Assembly: GCF_051622035.1 (NCBI RefSeq) | Contig: NC_135355.1 | Location: forward strand, 39,413,986 to 39,477,985 | From: Arctopsyche grandis | Lineage: Eukaryota; Arthropoda; Insecta; Trichoptera; Hydropsychidae | Direction of reading: 5' to 3' | Length of the DNA: 64,000 nt | Shown: positions 1 to 12,437 of the stretch, one piece after another | How the letters are laid out: every line of letters begins with the position of its first letter | Position numbering within the stretch: position 1 is the stretch's first letter | Program-made: the position numbers and the translations under genes | The notes under the pieces: generated by a model | What the model was told of the DNA's origin: nothing | Database searches by the model: none | What the model saw: the letters and a program-made list of their open reading frames with translations, nothing else

Positions 1-246
1 TTTTTTTTTAAATATATGTACATACATACATATAACATTTCGTTTCTAAATTTTTATCATTAATTTTAATTCATTAAAAAATAATTTATCCAAACTTTAT
101 CGATTTTCTATGTTGTAGTCTATTTTTTTTTGGCCTATTCTGTATAAAAACAGATTCTTATATGTGTACTGATTTTAGACATTCAGTAAGTTCTGCTTCT
201 CTGATACAGCGTGTCAGAGCCAGGTTTCGGTAAATCAGCACATCCA
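1..246. other. AT-rich sequence without a recognised gene
   Basis: This stretch is T- and A-rich with short runs of the type TACATACA. I see no coding or repeat signature that I can name. Confidence 0.5.
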
Positions 247-763
247 TTAACCCTTTGCCCGTGGCAATAAATATAGCGAACAAGCCCTGTACATGGCGGC
301 ACCTTTTTCGCGAATTTGGCAATCGAGTTTTCGACCTTAAATACACATTTTAATATTTACTCAAGTAACCAGATATGTTAATTAACACATAAAGTATTAT
401 TTTAAACAATAAAATACATAATATATCTCGTAGTTTTGGCTTAATTGTCAAATAATCATTCTTCATACAATTGAGACGTATCGTCGCCATTGTTCAACAG
501 ACGTGACGTCACATTAACGAGGTTTCACTATGGTTCTACAAAAAACTAATTTTGACTGGTATATATTCATTTTAAGCAAATTGAATAGATGGCATTCAAC
601 TCTCAGTAATATATTCAACCAATTTTGAACCTTAAAACAGTTGAAATAGGCGCATATAAGGCTCAAAATCCCGTGCAAAGTTCAGAAATTCTATGGAAGA
701 CAGCCGCGCTACAGACTTGTCGCGCAAAGCTTCCATAGAAGACGGCCGCGGGCAAACGGTTAA
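247..763 (-). mobile_element. piggyBac-type MITE, copy A
   Basis: The element is bounded by TTAA at both ends (247-250 and 760-763), the target site of piggyBac transposases. The termini are inverted copies of each other: CCCTTTGCCCGTGG on the left and, read from the right, CCGTTTGCCCGCGG. There is no transposase frame, so it is a non-autonomous element. Near-identical copies lie at 22419-22699 (partial), 32031-32544 and 58947-59466. The strand is arbitrary and is set so that copies at 32031 and 22419 read plus. Confidence 0.88.
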
Positions 764-1445
764 TCATTCTATAGAACCTTCTAAGTGTCTAGAGATAATC
801 ACAATTGATTGTATACATGTGAATACACCTGAATTTGCTATTGGATGTTCAAAAGTGTTAATTCAGAAGTGAATTTGCCTTCTTAAATATAACTTGCATA
901 GTTTCTAACTACCATGATATGCGTTGTTGGTTAAATTTGCTTGCCATGATTCGGATTCGTCGGAATTTTTATAGATAAGGAGTTGTTTTGTTAAAATATT
1001 TAACAAATTATCTGTCTAAGTGTACGTAGCATAGTGTTTTTATCTCACAAAAGTACATGTATTCAACAAATTTTATCGGGCAACTTGTAATGTATGCACA
1101 GGAGACAAATTCGAGTGCATTGAAACTGTATTATTATTACAAGGTGTTTTGACCAATAGTTTTAAAAGCCTTATATATTGTACGAATAATTTTTAAAAGG
1201 TAAAATATCCTCTTTTTTATGTACTAGTGCAGAATTACGGCACTATTTGGTTCGGCTCAACCTTCGATGTGTCGGGTTTGTCGGTCTGTTTTCTTTTTGT
1301 TTTAAATTGTGCCTTTTAAAACGATACAGATTCAAAAATATACATGTAATATTCTTGTAGCCTTGAATTTTTTCTAATTGATTTTGATATGTATGTACGT
1401 ATTATATATTTTATGATAGATGTAAGACTACTTGTGTAATGAAAC
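764..1445. other. Unassigned AT-rich sequence
   Basis: No open frame of useful length and no repeat family recognised on either strand. Confidence 0.45.
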
Positions 1446-1650
1446 ATTATTACCAGTGCCGGCCTTACACCCAATGGCGCCCTCGGGCATTTTTTTCTTA
1501 AGACCCAAAGGAAAAATATTTCGCCTTTGGCGCTCTAATCTAAAATTTTGTATGGCTTTAGGCGCTCTAATTTTAAAATTTTAAGCGCCATTGACGCATC
1601 GAGCGGCGCCCTTACTTATTTGGCGCCCTAAAACCGGCATTGATTATTAC
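1446..1650. mobile_element. hAT-type MITE with perfect 8-bp target duplication
   Basis: The element body is 1454-1642 (189 bp). Its ends are inverted repeats, CAGTGCCGGCCTTA at the left and CAATGCCGGTTTTA read from the right. It is flanked on both sides by the 8-bp direct repeat ATTATTAC (1446-1453 and 1643-1650). An 8-bp duplication with CAGTG-type ends is typical of hAT elements. The interior contains repeated GGCGCC/GGCGCTC words and could fold strongly. It has no coding capacity. Confidence 0.9.
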
Positions 1651-2048
1651 GTAGATGAAACTAAGTATGTAAATGCCTAAATAAAGACGAAAAATATTTA
1701 TAATTGTTAATCAGGCATCCAATGTCACATTACATATATTCTGCGTGTTGATTTTTTATAATCTAATTCAGCTACCATTTTGTTTAAAACTTAGATGTTT
1801 ATAAATTTTGTGGGACCATTTGTTATCAAATTATCTCCCAACAATAATATTTGTTCTTTTTTTTTATTTGCTTTCTTTTGTTTTAATTCTCATTGTATAT
1901 TTTTAAGTTTTCAATATAATTTCAATGTAAAAAAAAAAAGAAAAGATTCTATCGTGTGTTTTATTTAGATGCTCAATGTTTCTATTCGTCTGCCGACACA
2001 CTTCAGGATTTTGGCAGCTAATGATATCTACAAACTGCTTTTCACTGT
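1651..2048. other. Unassigned AT-rich sequence
   Basis: Poly-T and poly-A runs around 1858-1940 are visible. No gene is recognised. Confidence 0.4.
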
Positions 2049-2516
2049 ATGCAGATCAGTGGCGGCTCGTTCACATGGGCTGCGGACTGCAGACCTCCCA
2101 ATTTAGTACACAAGTTTAGTCTATATGGGCCGCAGCCCTCCCAGTATAGTACACATACATGCTATTTTTTACAAGGCTTTTCTTTTTTATTATAATTATA
2201 AGGCTCTTCTATATTTCACTTCGCTCATTGGTCTGGCAACATATGGATATTATATCCTATATTCTTCCGATCGTTTTGAAACTTTGCCATTTTGCGCGGT
2301 TTGATCAACAATAGATATTCAAATCAAATCCGCCAGTACGATGGTGAAAAATAATAGAGACGAAAAATGTAAAATTTTGGTATTATGGTAAATAGCCTTA
2401 TGTATTACCCTTTCCGCCACCCTCTCGTTTTGTCAGATTTTAATTGTTTCAACGCCTAGTTCTTTTTCTCCCCCCCCCCCCCTTTTGAATTCTCACGAGC
2501 CGCAACTGATGCAGAT
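2049..2516. mobile_element. hAT-type MITE with perfect 8-bp target duplication
   Basis: The body is 2057-2508 (452 bp). It begins CAGTGGCGGCTCGTTC and ends, read in reverse, CAGTTGCGGCTCGTG. The flanks are the 8-bp direct repeat ATGCAGAT (2049-2056 and 2509-2516). Part of its interior (words CTGCAGACCTCCCA and AGTATAGTACA) recurs at 38998-39115, and a similar terminus occurs at 19572-19586, so this is a multicopy family. No transposase frame is present. Confidence 0.9.
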
Positions 2517-3150
2517 AGATCGTCATAGATTATTTTTACACAATTGCATTAGATTTTTATATTGTATTTTTTTTTTTTAATGAAATGATCAATCTAAAAA
2601 CGAAGAATTCATCCCATTGCGTATGTTCCTCGAGGGTAAGTCGTATTTAAACGCAATGATTGTGATCTGATCAATATTTTTCGTTTCGTATATATGTAAG
2701 GGTACTCTATTGCTAATATTATTTTCATCAACAGTCGCAAGGATCGGAAAATACCGAGTCGATAAGTAGTGGATCGTGTAATAGTACATGTTGATGTAAT
2801 TGTTGATTTTCAAATGCTATATGGGAGTTCATAATCTGTGGAATTATGGTTGTGTTATGTAATAAAAATTGATGAAAATATTTGTTTTTCTTTTATTTGG
2901 CATTAAAAGTGCGACAACAGTGTCGAATGGGAATATTTATTTATTTTATTTAAAGAGGCTCACCAACAATGTACATACATTATATTCTTTACACATTTAT
3001 TCACAATATATTCTTTACACATTTATGATTCTGATATATACCTACATCAATTATAGGTGTGCACAACATTATTTAAGTATACAAATTATTTTTAAATGTT
3101 AAACAATTAATCTAGAATACAGTAGAACAATTAAGACATATTTTTTTTTT
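2517..3150. other. Unassigned AT-rich sequence
   Basis: Short open frames here have no recognisable domain and look like chance frames in AT-rich DNA. Confidence 0.4.
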
Positions 3151-3162
3151 TTTACATACATA

Positions 3163-4073
<911 letters not shown>

Positions 4074-4878
4074 GCTGGCGACAGAAATGTTATGTATATT
4101 AATAGAAATGGCTTTAGGCGTCATATTGTTGTCAAGTGACGATTGTCCACAGACAATCCTAAATAATTTTAGCATCAGTCGTATTTGGAGCTTGGTGGTC
4201 GACGTATGTCCGATAAACACTTCTCTGTTTGTTTATATTACTCGCAAGATGGGCAAGTGCATCATTAGAAATTGCACAATGCATTCAAAAACACACAATA
4301 AACAACATGGGATACATTTTTATAGGTAAATAAATCCGATTTTATTCCGTTCGTTGTAGCGTATTTATAGAGACATACCCAGTAATATTGACAACAATTA
4401 TTATTTTTTTTTTTACATACATACCAGGAAGGCCTTACAGGTAACCCAATGCGCCTTCCTGGCCAATTACAATTCAGCATTTTATTACAAGTCATTGAAT
4501 TACGAGACACTGAAAAACTCCCAAATTAACGAGACATCTATTAAATTGTACATACATTTATTGTACATTAATCATACAAATAGTGGTGACATAGTAGGTA
4601 GGAAGGATTTTTAGCCATTTTTTAAACAGGAACCGTTTCAACAACGAAATCAGAGAAAATTGGCAAACTCTGATAGGAAACGATCGACCTGGAGTCACAA
4701 ATAATCTGACCAGCAGCACTACAGGTGTACTCAGAATAATTATTTTCCAATCGAGTTCAGCTCCTGGGATCGAACCCGGCGCCTCTCGGTGTTAAGCAGA
4801 AGCTTAACGACCGAGCTATGCTGCTGGCTATTTATTCTTAGGGGCCTTCTATTATTATTACATTTCTCTGGCTGACGA
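4074..4878 (+). mobile_element. P-element-like MITE carrying a THAP-type start, copy 1
   Basis: The body is 4082-4870 and includes a SINE insertion at about 4395-4830. The flanks GCTGGCGA (4074-4081) and GCTGACGA (4871-4878) match at 7 of 8 positions. The ends are inverted repeats of the form CAGAGAAATGTWATA. At 4251-4325 it encodes MGKCIIRNCTMH... with HGIHFYR, which resembles the N-terminus of a THAP zinc finger (Cys-x(2-4)-Cys spacing and a following His/Phe). P elements combine a THAP domain with 8-bp duplications, so P-like is the best label. A second copy lies at 36588-37524. No transposase catalytic part is present. Confidence 0.72.
4395..4830 (-). mobile_element. tRNA-derived SINE inserted in the P-like MITE
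   Basis: Read on the minus strand, the head contains TAGCTCGGTCGTTAAG and GGTTCGATCCC, matching the A and B boxes of a tRNA-type RNA polymerase III promoter. A conserved core follows (GATCGTTTCCTATCAGAG and AAACGGTTCCTG). The 3' end is the hairpin CCAGGAAGGC / GCCTTCCTGG and an A/T-rich tail. The surrounding P-like sequence resumes on the right, which shows that the SINE is the younger insertion. Confidence 0.85.
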
Positions 4879-4914
4879 ACGAAATAAAAAAAACCATTTG
4901 GGTGACACCACTGT

Positions 4915-5194
4915 GTAGATATCTTACATATAAAACACTAAAGTTTGTTCGTATGTATGTTTGTATGTATGTACCTACGTATTTTTCATCAATTTAATTA
5001 ATAGTCGACAGTCTATTGTTCTGACGTCATCGAACAAATAATTCGGTTTTTTCCGATTCAAAGGATTCGAAGTTCCCGGGGGCGTAGGCGCCGAGGGCGA
5101 AGCCCTAGGGCTCCACCCCCTAGGGGGCGTAGATGTCGAGGGCGGAGTCCTAGGGGGCGCAGACCCCGGGGGTGTACATATATTTTTTTATAAG
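4915..5194. other. GC-rich block with repeated GGGGGCGTAG words; possible Helitron end
   Basis: After an AT-rich start (ATATAAAACACTAAAG) a GC-rich block at 5077-5173 repeats the words GGGGGCGTAG, CGAGGGCG and CCTAGGG. Such blocks occur near ends of some insect Helitrons, but no terminal hairpin with a CTRR end could be confirmed. The assignment is tentative. Confidence 0.25.
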
Positions 5195-5669
5195 AGACTT
5201 ACTAACGCGTTCGGCGTTCGCTTGAGTCGCACGTCGCATCGCGCCGCCTCACGTACGCGTATTTACAACAATAATTACAATGAAACAAAACAATGGCGAA
5301 TCGAACCATGGCAGTGGTGAACCATGGAAGTGCGGAGTGGAATACCGAAACTTCCAGAAAGACAAAACGAGACAGCAATAGCCCTCAAACTCGAAAAAAA
5401 AAGAAAAACAATCAAAGACTACTGGTTGGCACCCACTCAAACCTCGAATAGATATGATGTGCTATCGGAGGATGAAGACCAGAAAACGTTCCCAAAAGAG
5501 AGGGAACCATATCCTCCCCCGATAGTCATACACGGGGTGAAAAGTATTCGACCCCTCACAGAGATGCTGGTATCAATCCTACTAACCAAGGGATACGACG
5601 CGAAATTGATTGGAAACTCGCAAGTAAAAGTGCAATTGAAGGAAAATGGTGCATATAGAACTGAAGAGT
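5195..5669 (+). pseudogene. Jockey-type LINE A, 5' end and N-terminal part of ORF1 (gag-like)
   Basis: A reading frame from about 5324 encodes a basic, proline-rich start followed by NRYDVLSEDEDQ and PPPIVIHGVKSIRPLTEML, the pattern at the N-terminus of Jockey-superfamily ORF1 proteins. The frame is interrupted at 5669 by the RTE element 5670-9303 and resumes at 9317. A 13-bp repeat, AGAACTGAAGAGT, lies at both junctions (5657-5669 and 9304-9316). The exact 5' limit of the element is not determined. Confidence 0.7.
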
Positions 5670-8600
5670 CATCATCATCATCATCATTTACAGCCATTCG
5701 CCATCCACTGCTGGATGAAGGCCTCTCCAACACGCTTCCACTCGTCTCTGTTTTGCGCAACACTCATCCATCTCATTCCGCACATTTTCCTAATTTCGTT
5801 CACCCATCTTCCTTGCGGTCTTCCTTTTACTCTTTTGCCTTCTCTCGGGTACCATTCAATCACTTATTTTGTCCACCTTTCGTCCATCCTCCTAGCTACG
5901 TGACCCGCCCATTGCCATTTCAATCTCTTCACTCTATCCACTATGTCCACTACCCTTGTCATATTTCTCACCCACGTGTTCCGCTTTCTGTCTTTCCTCG
6001 TTATGCCAAGCATACAGCGTTCCACATTTCTTTGAGTGCATTGGATTTTATTTAGCATCTTGGCGTTCAGTGTCCAAGTTTCACATCCATACGTCATCAC
6101 TGGCAAAACGCATTGATCAAAGATCCTTTTCTTCAGGCAGAGTGGCATTTTTGATTTAAAAACAGCATTCATCCGTCCAAATGCACTCCATCCTAATTTC
6201 ATACGTCTCTTTATCTCTTCATTTTTACTACCAGACATGTCAATTATTTGACCTAAATATAAATAACTATTTACTACTTCTACTGGTTTATCATCTAAGG
6301 GGATGCTATCAGGCATGCAATAACTATTGAACATTAGTTTAGTCTTATCTACGTTAATTTTTAATCCTACTTTTCTACTTTCCCTGTCCAGCTGTGTTAG
6401 TCTGATAAGTAGGTCAGCTGAATCACGAGCTACTAAAACTATATCGTCTGCGAACCGAAGGTGACTCAAAAAGCGACCATTGATGCTTACTCCGGCTGTA
6501 TCCCAATCCAAGTTCCTGAAAACTCCCTCAAGCACCGCATTGAATAACTTGGGCGAGATTGTATCTCCTTGTCTTACTCCTTTTCCTATGCTAAATCTAT
6601 CTGTACCTTAAAAATTTTTAACCGAAGCTGTGGCATTCTTATATGTTGCTGCTAACAGTCCCACATAGGGTTCCGGCACTCCCTGTGTTTGTAGAGCGTT
6701 AAGTACTGCATTATGACTAACTGTATCGAAGGCTTTCTCATAATCGACGAAACCTAGGCACAATGGCCGTTGATATTCGTTGGCGCGCTCGATTAGTTCG
6801 CCAACTACTTGGAGGTGGTCCATTGTGCTGAAATTTGCCCTAAACCCTGCCTGCTCTATAGGTTGGTTCTCGTCGAGGATATTCTTCAGCCTTTCTGTAA
6901 TAACCTTCGTGAAGAGCTTGTAGACCGCTGAAAGTAAACTAATGGGTCGGTAGTTCTTGATATTGGTTTTTTCGCCTTTTTTGTGTATTAAAATGATAGT
7001 TGCGTTATTCCATCCTTCTGGTATAGCTTGGTTCTGGATGCATTTGCTGAAAAGCCTAGCTAAGATATTAATTAGAGGGGGGCCGCCACATTTTAGTAAG
7101 TCAATGGGAATATTATCTTCCCCTGGGGTTTTACCGTTCTTTGCAGTTTTTAGCGCGGCCTATACTTCGCTAGGCAATACTGCAGGAACCCTTTGGCCGC
7201 GTGTCGATTCCGGAGCGGGAAATTGATCGTTGTTGTTCTCGTAAAGTTTTGCATAGAACGTATAAACTCTGTCTATGATCTCTTCTCTATTCCTTATTAT
7301 TACTCCGCTCTCTGATCTGATTGCGATCATTTGGTTTTTGCCTAAGAAAAGATCTTGTTTGCACTTTTTCAGGCTACGGTTATTCTTAATGGTATTTTCT
7401 ATTAGCTTGCTGTTAAAATCCCTGACATCCCTGACTATTCTCTTCTTAATTTCCTTATTTACTAGATTGTATTCTTGCTTATTATTATCCCTATCTAAAT
7501 TCCTTTTATGCTTAATTAGGTTTTTTGTTTCCGCTGAAATTTTGCTTAATTTAATCTGTTTCCTAAATCCACCTAATTTCTTACCTGTTGAGGTTAGAAC
7601 CGAACTAATTACAGTGTTCAATTCCTCGATGTCTGCTTCTGGGTTTAATTTCCCGTATCGATTTCCAAGTTCGAGTTCGAATTCCTTTTTCCTAGACCTT
7701 AGTTGAGCGAAATCTGGAGAGTTACTGCATCCTTTTATTAATTTCCTACGTTCGCAATTTATATTAATGGCCATCTTGGCACGGACTAATCTGTGATCGC
7801 TACCTATATCTACTTTACTTAAAACACTAACGTCTTTAACGGAGTCCAGGGCATTTGTTAGGATGAAATCGATTTCGTTTCTGTCTCCTTTAGGACTCTC
7901 CCAAGTCCACTTATTGTTGGTGTTTTTCCTGAAAAATGAATTAGTGATAAAGAGCCTGTTGTGTTCTGCGAATTCTATGAGGCGATCGCCTGTGTCGTTT
8001 CTTTGGCCGGTACCAAAATTGCCTACTGCTCTTTCTGTATTTGCCTTTTGTCCTATTTTTGCGTTAAAGTCACCCATGATTATTTTAAGTGGTGACGGCT
8101 ATTATCGTATGCGCCCTGTATTTTTTCGTAGAAGTCTTCTATTTCCTCGTATGGGTGGCTAGATGTGGGGGCGTACACTTGGAAGATTTGACAAGTGTAC
8201 CTGCTCGAGATTCTTAATACTATATAGCATATACGTTCCGATATGTCGCTTATTTCTATGATATTTCTTTCTATTCTCTTATTGATAAGAAACCCTACTC
8301 CTCCTATTCTACCATTTGGTAGCCCTCTCCAGTAGAGACAGTTACCACTTTTTAGGATTATTTGGTTTTGCTGTTTTCGTCTTACTTCACTAAGTCCTAC
8401 TATATCCCATTTGATATATTCTAATTCATTCTCTAATGCAAGCACACTTCCTTCACTCGATAACGTTCTAAGCTATCATCCATCGTCACTCTTACCTTGT
8501 TGGAGGTTTGGATATTATTTTTCTCGCATTTATCCAAGATGTGTTGAGAAAAAGGCGGTACTTGAGAGAGAATTCCATTCAAGGATCGAGTCATTACCGC

Positions 8601-9303
8601 CGTAGACTCTTCTCTGTATTCAGGTCAGGTGTCGGATTTTCATCCTAGGTATCACTTGGATCACTTATGAGTTATTACATGCCATTTAACAAGGTTACTT
8701 TGTAAGTGGAAGTAGTTAGTTATGATAATAATAGATTAGCAATTGTTATACTACTTTTACAAATCTTTATCGTGAGACGCCTCTTTGGAGACAACGGATT
8801 TATGAGTGCGGTTTGCAATTTAATATTTTAATAATAACTTTAGTAAAGAATATAAAATTACACGAATTACTTTAATATAATTTAAATATGAAAAAGAACT
8901 GATAGACAGTTGGGAAACACCGTTTCTGTTTGCTATTATTCTATTAAGTAAAGTTCGTTAAAAATTTTTGGCTGAAAACAATTATGTGGAAGATTTATTG
9001 ACTGACGAAGGACCCTTTTTTTGTATTCAGGTAAGGAGATGTATCTCGTTCGTATATGCTTTTGCTCAGATTTGACACAAAAATTAACACAATTTTTTTC
9101 GAAAACACTGATATAAAAACGCTTTTACGTCCGATTTGCTGTTTATTTTTACACTTAAATTATACTAGGATGCAATTAGTAAAATAAGTGAGTAGATGGT
9201 TAAGTTTTTAGATTTAATTTCGTGCAATAGCCGGGTTTAAGCGAGTAATAGCGGGGAGTACGCAAAAGCACGTCTTCCCCGCATGACACGAAAGACCGAA
9301 CTC
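5670..9303 (-). mobile_element. RTE-clade LINE inserted in Jockey A, near full length but broken
   Basis: The element reads on the minus strand. An apurinic-type endonuclease is spread over 8445-7160 (GLSEVRR, FQVYAPT, MGDFNAKIG, NEIDFIL, GSDHRLV), followed by a reverse transcriptase over 7160-5864 (VDYEKAFDTV, RFADDIVLVAR, TYGCETWTL). The frame is split at about 8080, 7160 and 6536-6608, so it is inactive. The 3' end is a run of GAT triplets (ATC on the plus strand, from about 5670). A 13-bp target duplication flanks it. Its 5' region, 8446-9303, has no conserved coding sequence that I could follow beyond a short upstream part of the endonuclease. A truncated relative lies at 60570-61389. 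Confidence 0.88.
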
Positions 9304-9316
9304 AGAACTGAAGAGT

Positions 9317-10035
9317 AAGGGTACAGAATTCCATTCGTATCAACTGAGACATCGGACATTACAAAGGAACTATTGAGCATGGGACACGCGGTTAAAAACA
9401 TTATTAACATGCGAAGCGCTATAACGAAACAGCCTCTGCCAATGTTCATCGTGGACCTGCACAAAGGGATTATAACAAAGACATATAAAAGATTAAAAGA
9501 ATGCTAAATACAGTAGTATAGATTGAACTGCTATGTATGCGAAATTCCGCAATGTATATGTTGCCAGAGATACGGTCACACGAAAGGATTTTGCAACCGC
9601 AGACCGCGTTGCCTAAAATGCGCAGGCAAACATCTTACCCAAAACTGTGAAAGGAAAGAGAGAAATGGCGACGCTACTTGCGTCTTGCGCAAAGGCAAAC
9701 ATCCAGCTAACTATAAAGGCTGTAAAGTATATCAAGAAATGAGGACCAGAAAGTCACCCCCATTAAGACATAAAATAACAACAGAAAGCATAACACAGAA
9801 CAAAAACAATCAATATACTGAACCTGGAGTCAGCTATGCAAAGGCAGCAGGAAATAACCAGCCACACAATCACAATGAAAACAGAAACCAAGAAACATAT
9901 AATAGCACAACAGATCATATTAATAATACAACAACAACAACAATGAGCAAACTAGAACAAATTATGTTTAAACTAATGGAAAGGATGGACACAATGCTGA
10001 ATCTCCTATTAACAGTCATCTCCAAAATGCCGTAA
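9317..10035 (+). pseudogene. Jockey LINE A, C-terminal part of ORF1 with CCHC knuckles
   Basis: This continues the ORF1 interrupted at 5669. It encodes YRIPFVSTETSDITKELL and then zinc-knuckle sequences: CxxCxxYGHTKGFC, CLKCAGKHLTQNC and a third near GKHPANYKGC, the nucleic-acid-binding part of Jockey ORF1. An in-frame stop right after the duplicated target and a CVLR in place of an expected CVLC mark decay. The frame ends with TAA at 10033-10035, which overlaps the ATG of ORF2. Confidence 0.82.
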
Positions 10036-10457
10036 TGAGTCAATTCCTGCGAATCGCCATATGGAACGCCAATGGCCTGGTACAACATAGCCAGGAAGTA
10101 AACACATTTATTAAAACAAACAAAATTGATACAATGCTTATAAGTGAAACTCACTTCACAAAAAAAAGTTATATGAAGATACACGGTTACACAATATATG
10201 ATAGTACAGCACATGGAGACACAGCGATAATAATCAAAAATTCAATAAAACACCATGAATTGGAAGAATATCGACACGATTATATCCAAGCCACAAGTAT
10301 TGAAGTTGAGGAAATGCACAGATCAATAAAAATAAGCGCGGTATATTGTCCACCTAAACACGCCATAAAAGTAAATCAATTCGAATACTTTTTTAAAATA
10401 CTCGGTGACAGATTCATTGCAGGGGGTGACAAGTTTCACCAAACTAATTCAGAGTAA
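10035..10457 (+). pseudogene. Jockey LINE A, ORF2 endonuclease start (truncated)
   Basis: The ATG at 10035-10037 shares its A with the TAA stop of ORF1, forming TAATGA. The product starts MSQFLRIAIWNANGLVQH and contains LISETHF, the opening motifs of the LINE endonuclease. It is lost after about residue 135, where the sequence passes into another Jockey copy. No reverse transcriptase remains for this copy. Confidence 0.82.
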
Positions 10458-10559
10458 GCTCAACGCACAATTCCTGCATCGCGGGAGATGTAATTCCACA
10501 GGAGACGACTCTCCAACACGTGACTTCGTGTTCACAGAGTGGACAACGGAGGAAAAAAC

Positions 10560-10847
10560 GGCTCCAGAATGGCAGTAAGTTTCTAACCAGAGAAGCAAAA
10601 AGCGGAATCTGGAATCACCGTCTCCAGAGTCACGAATCAAACTAAAAAAAGATACTCGACGCTTACTCAACACTGCAATGATCAAGAATTCCCATCACAG
10701 AAAAAGAAAACAAACCCCCACCAATATTTTTATATGGGATTAAAGATATAACCAAAATGATAGAGCTATTCGAAACAGCAACAAATAAGGAGGACTTTTC
10801 TATAAAGTCCACCACAAAAAACCAAATCATAATAACTAACCTGTAGA
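10560..10847 (+). pseudogene. Jockey LINE B, N-terminal ORF1 fragment
   Basis: In one frame the sequence encodes NKPPPIFLYGIKDITKMIEL and TTKNQIIITN, the N-terminal ORF1 region also seen at 5324-5669. It stops at about 10847, where the CR1-like LINE begins, and picks up again at about 12438. Confidence 0.65.
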
Positions 10848-12437
10848 GACTAACCTGCTTAATTTCACTACTACTCTCACATCTTATATGGACAAACGAA
10901 TCCAAATAGACGTCGTTTATACGGATTTCTCTAAAGCTTTTGATAAAATCAATCACAACCTATTACTCAATAAACTTTGGTCCCTCGGAATCCGAGGAAA
11001 TTTATTTCGTTGGATCTCTTCGTATATACTAAATCGTCACCAAATCATAATTCTCAATGGTTTTAGATCATCACTTAGACATATTCCTTCCGGTGTCCCA
11101 CAAGGGTCGCATTTAGGTCCCTTATTCTTTTTACTCTATATTGATGATATCTCATACATCTTCAAACATTCCTTTATACTTCTTTACGCTGATGATTTAA
11201 AAATTTACAAACCTATATACACCATAGACGATTTTCATAAGATACAAGAAGATCTAGATAGATTCTCTATATATTGTTTAAATAATGATCTTTTTATTAA
11301 TCTAGAAAAATGCTCTATTTTAAATTTCACTAGAAATAAGTCAATTATTACTAATCAATATCAATTAAATCATTCAATCCTTAACACGTCATCTTCTATT
11401 AAAGATCTTGGTGTAATACTCAATAATAAACTAGATTTCTCTGAACATATTTCTTTTATTACCAACAAAGCATTTAAATCTCTTGGATTCCTACTCCGCT
11501 CAACAAAACCCTTTAATGATCCTTATGTACTAAAATTACTTTATTTTTCCTTTGTAAGGTCTCGCCTTGAATTTGCCTCAATTATCTGGTCACCTTTTTA
11601 TTTATCCCATATTAATTGTATTGAGAAAGTTCAACTTAAATTTATTAAATCCTTACGCTACCTTTTTCCTACCTATACCCATTCTACTGTTTCCGACATT
11701 TTAAAAATCCTTTCTTTTAACAATCTTTCTGTCAGGCGACGACATACTGATGCTATATTCTTCTTTAAGCTCATAAATGGTTTCCTTGATTGTTCTGATT
11801 TACTGAATAAGGTTAATTTCAGAATCCCAGTTCGATACTCTAGACGCGTTGCACTCTTTTCACTTGATCCTTTCAATACTAATTCCCAAAAATATTTTTA
11901 TCTGCAGCGCGTTTATCGTATGTTTAACGGAGAGCTGAATGAGGTTGATCTGTTTGGTATTTCCCTACATCAATTCAGGTCTAACATCAAGAGAATCTTG
12001 ACCAATTGATTCATTTTTTCTCCTATTCTATTTTTCCAATATTTCCATTATTTTTATACTTTAGTTTAGTTATGTAATGTGCTATTTAATCATATTATAG
12101 CTTTCATTCTTTTCCTTTTCATTTATTTATTTTGTATTTACCTTTTTCATTTGTTTTATATTTGTAAATTTCAATTTCTTCTTATATTCTATCTTATAAC
12201 CTTTTCCAAATATTTTAATATTATAGTTTAATTATGCAATGTACTACATATTTTGTCATGCCTTTATTCTTTACTTTTTAATTTGTTTTCCTTATATTTA
12301 TCTTTTTCATTTTTGTAAAAATCTATTATTGGACTCGGATGTTACATATATTATTTATTTACTTTTTGTTTTTTTTATACCTATCTCTGTACATCCTGTC
12401 TGTTGATTTTTCAATTAATAAAATAAAATAAAATAAT
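10848..12437 (+). mobile_element. CR1/Jockey-group LINE inserted in Jockey B, 5'-truncated
   Basis: A 373-residue open frame (10888-12009) covers most of a reverse transcriptase: FSKAFDKINHNLL, GVPQGSHLGPLFF, and the catalytic LYADDLKIY, then a long C-terminal region. A T-rich 3' UTR of about 410 bp follows, ending in a (AAATA)n-type tail at 12417-12437. The endonuclease is missing, so the copy is dead despite the clean frame. A second, shorter copy at 56219-57267 is almost identical. The clade (CR1, Jockey or a relative) is not certain from reading alone. Confidence 0.85.

Noticed and set aside
2589-2813. 74-residue minus-strand frame as a small gene
   Set aside because: No domain, no splice or start context, and AT-rich composition typical of chance frames.
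4740-4830. tRNA-like sequence with A and B boxes
   Set aside because: It is the head of a SINE; the body continues into the SINE core and the same arrangement recurs in at least seven other places.
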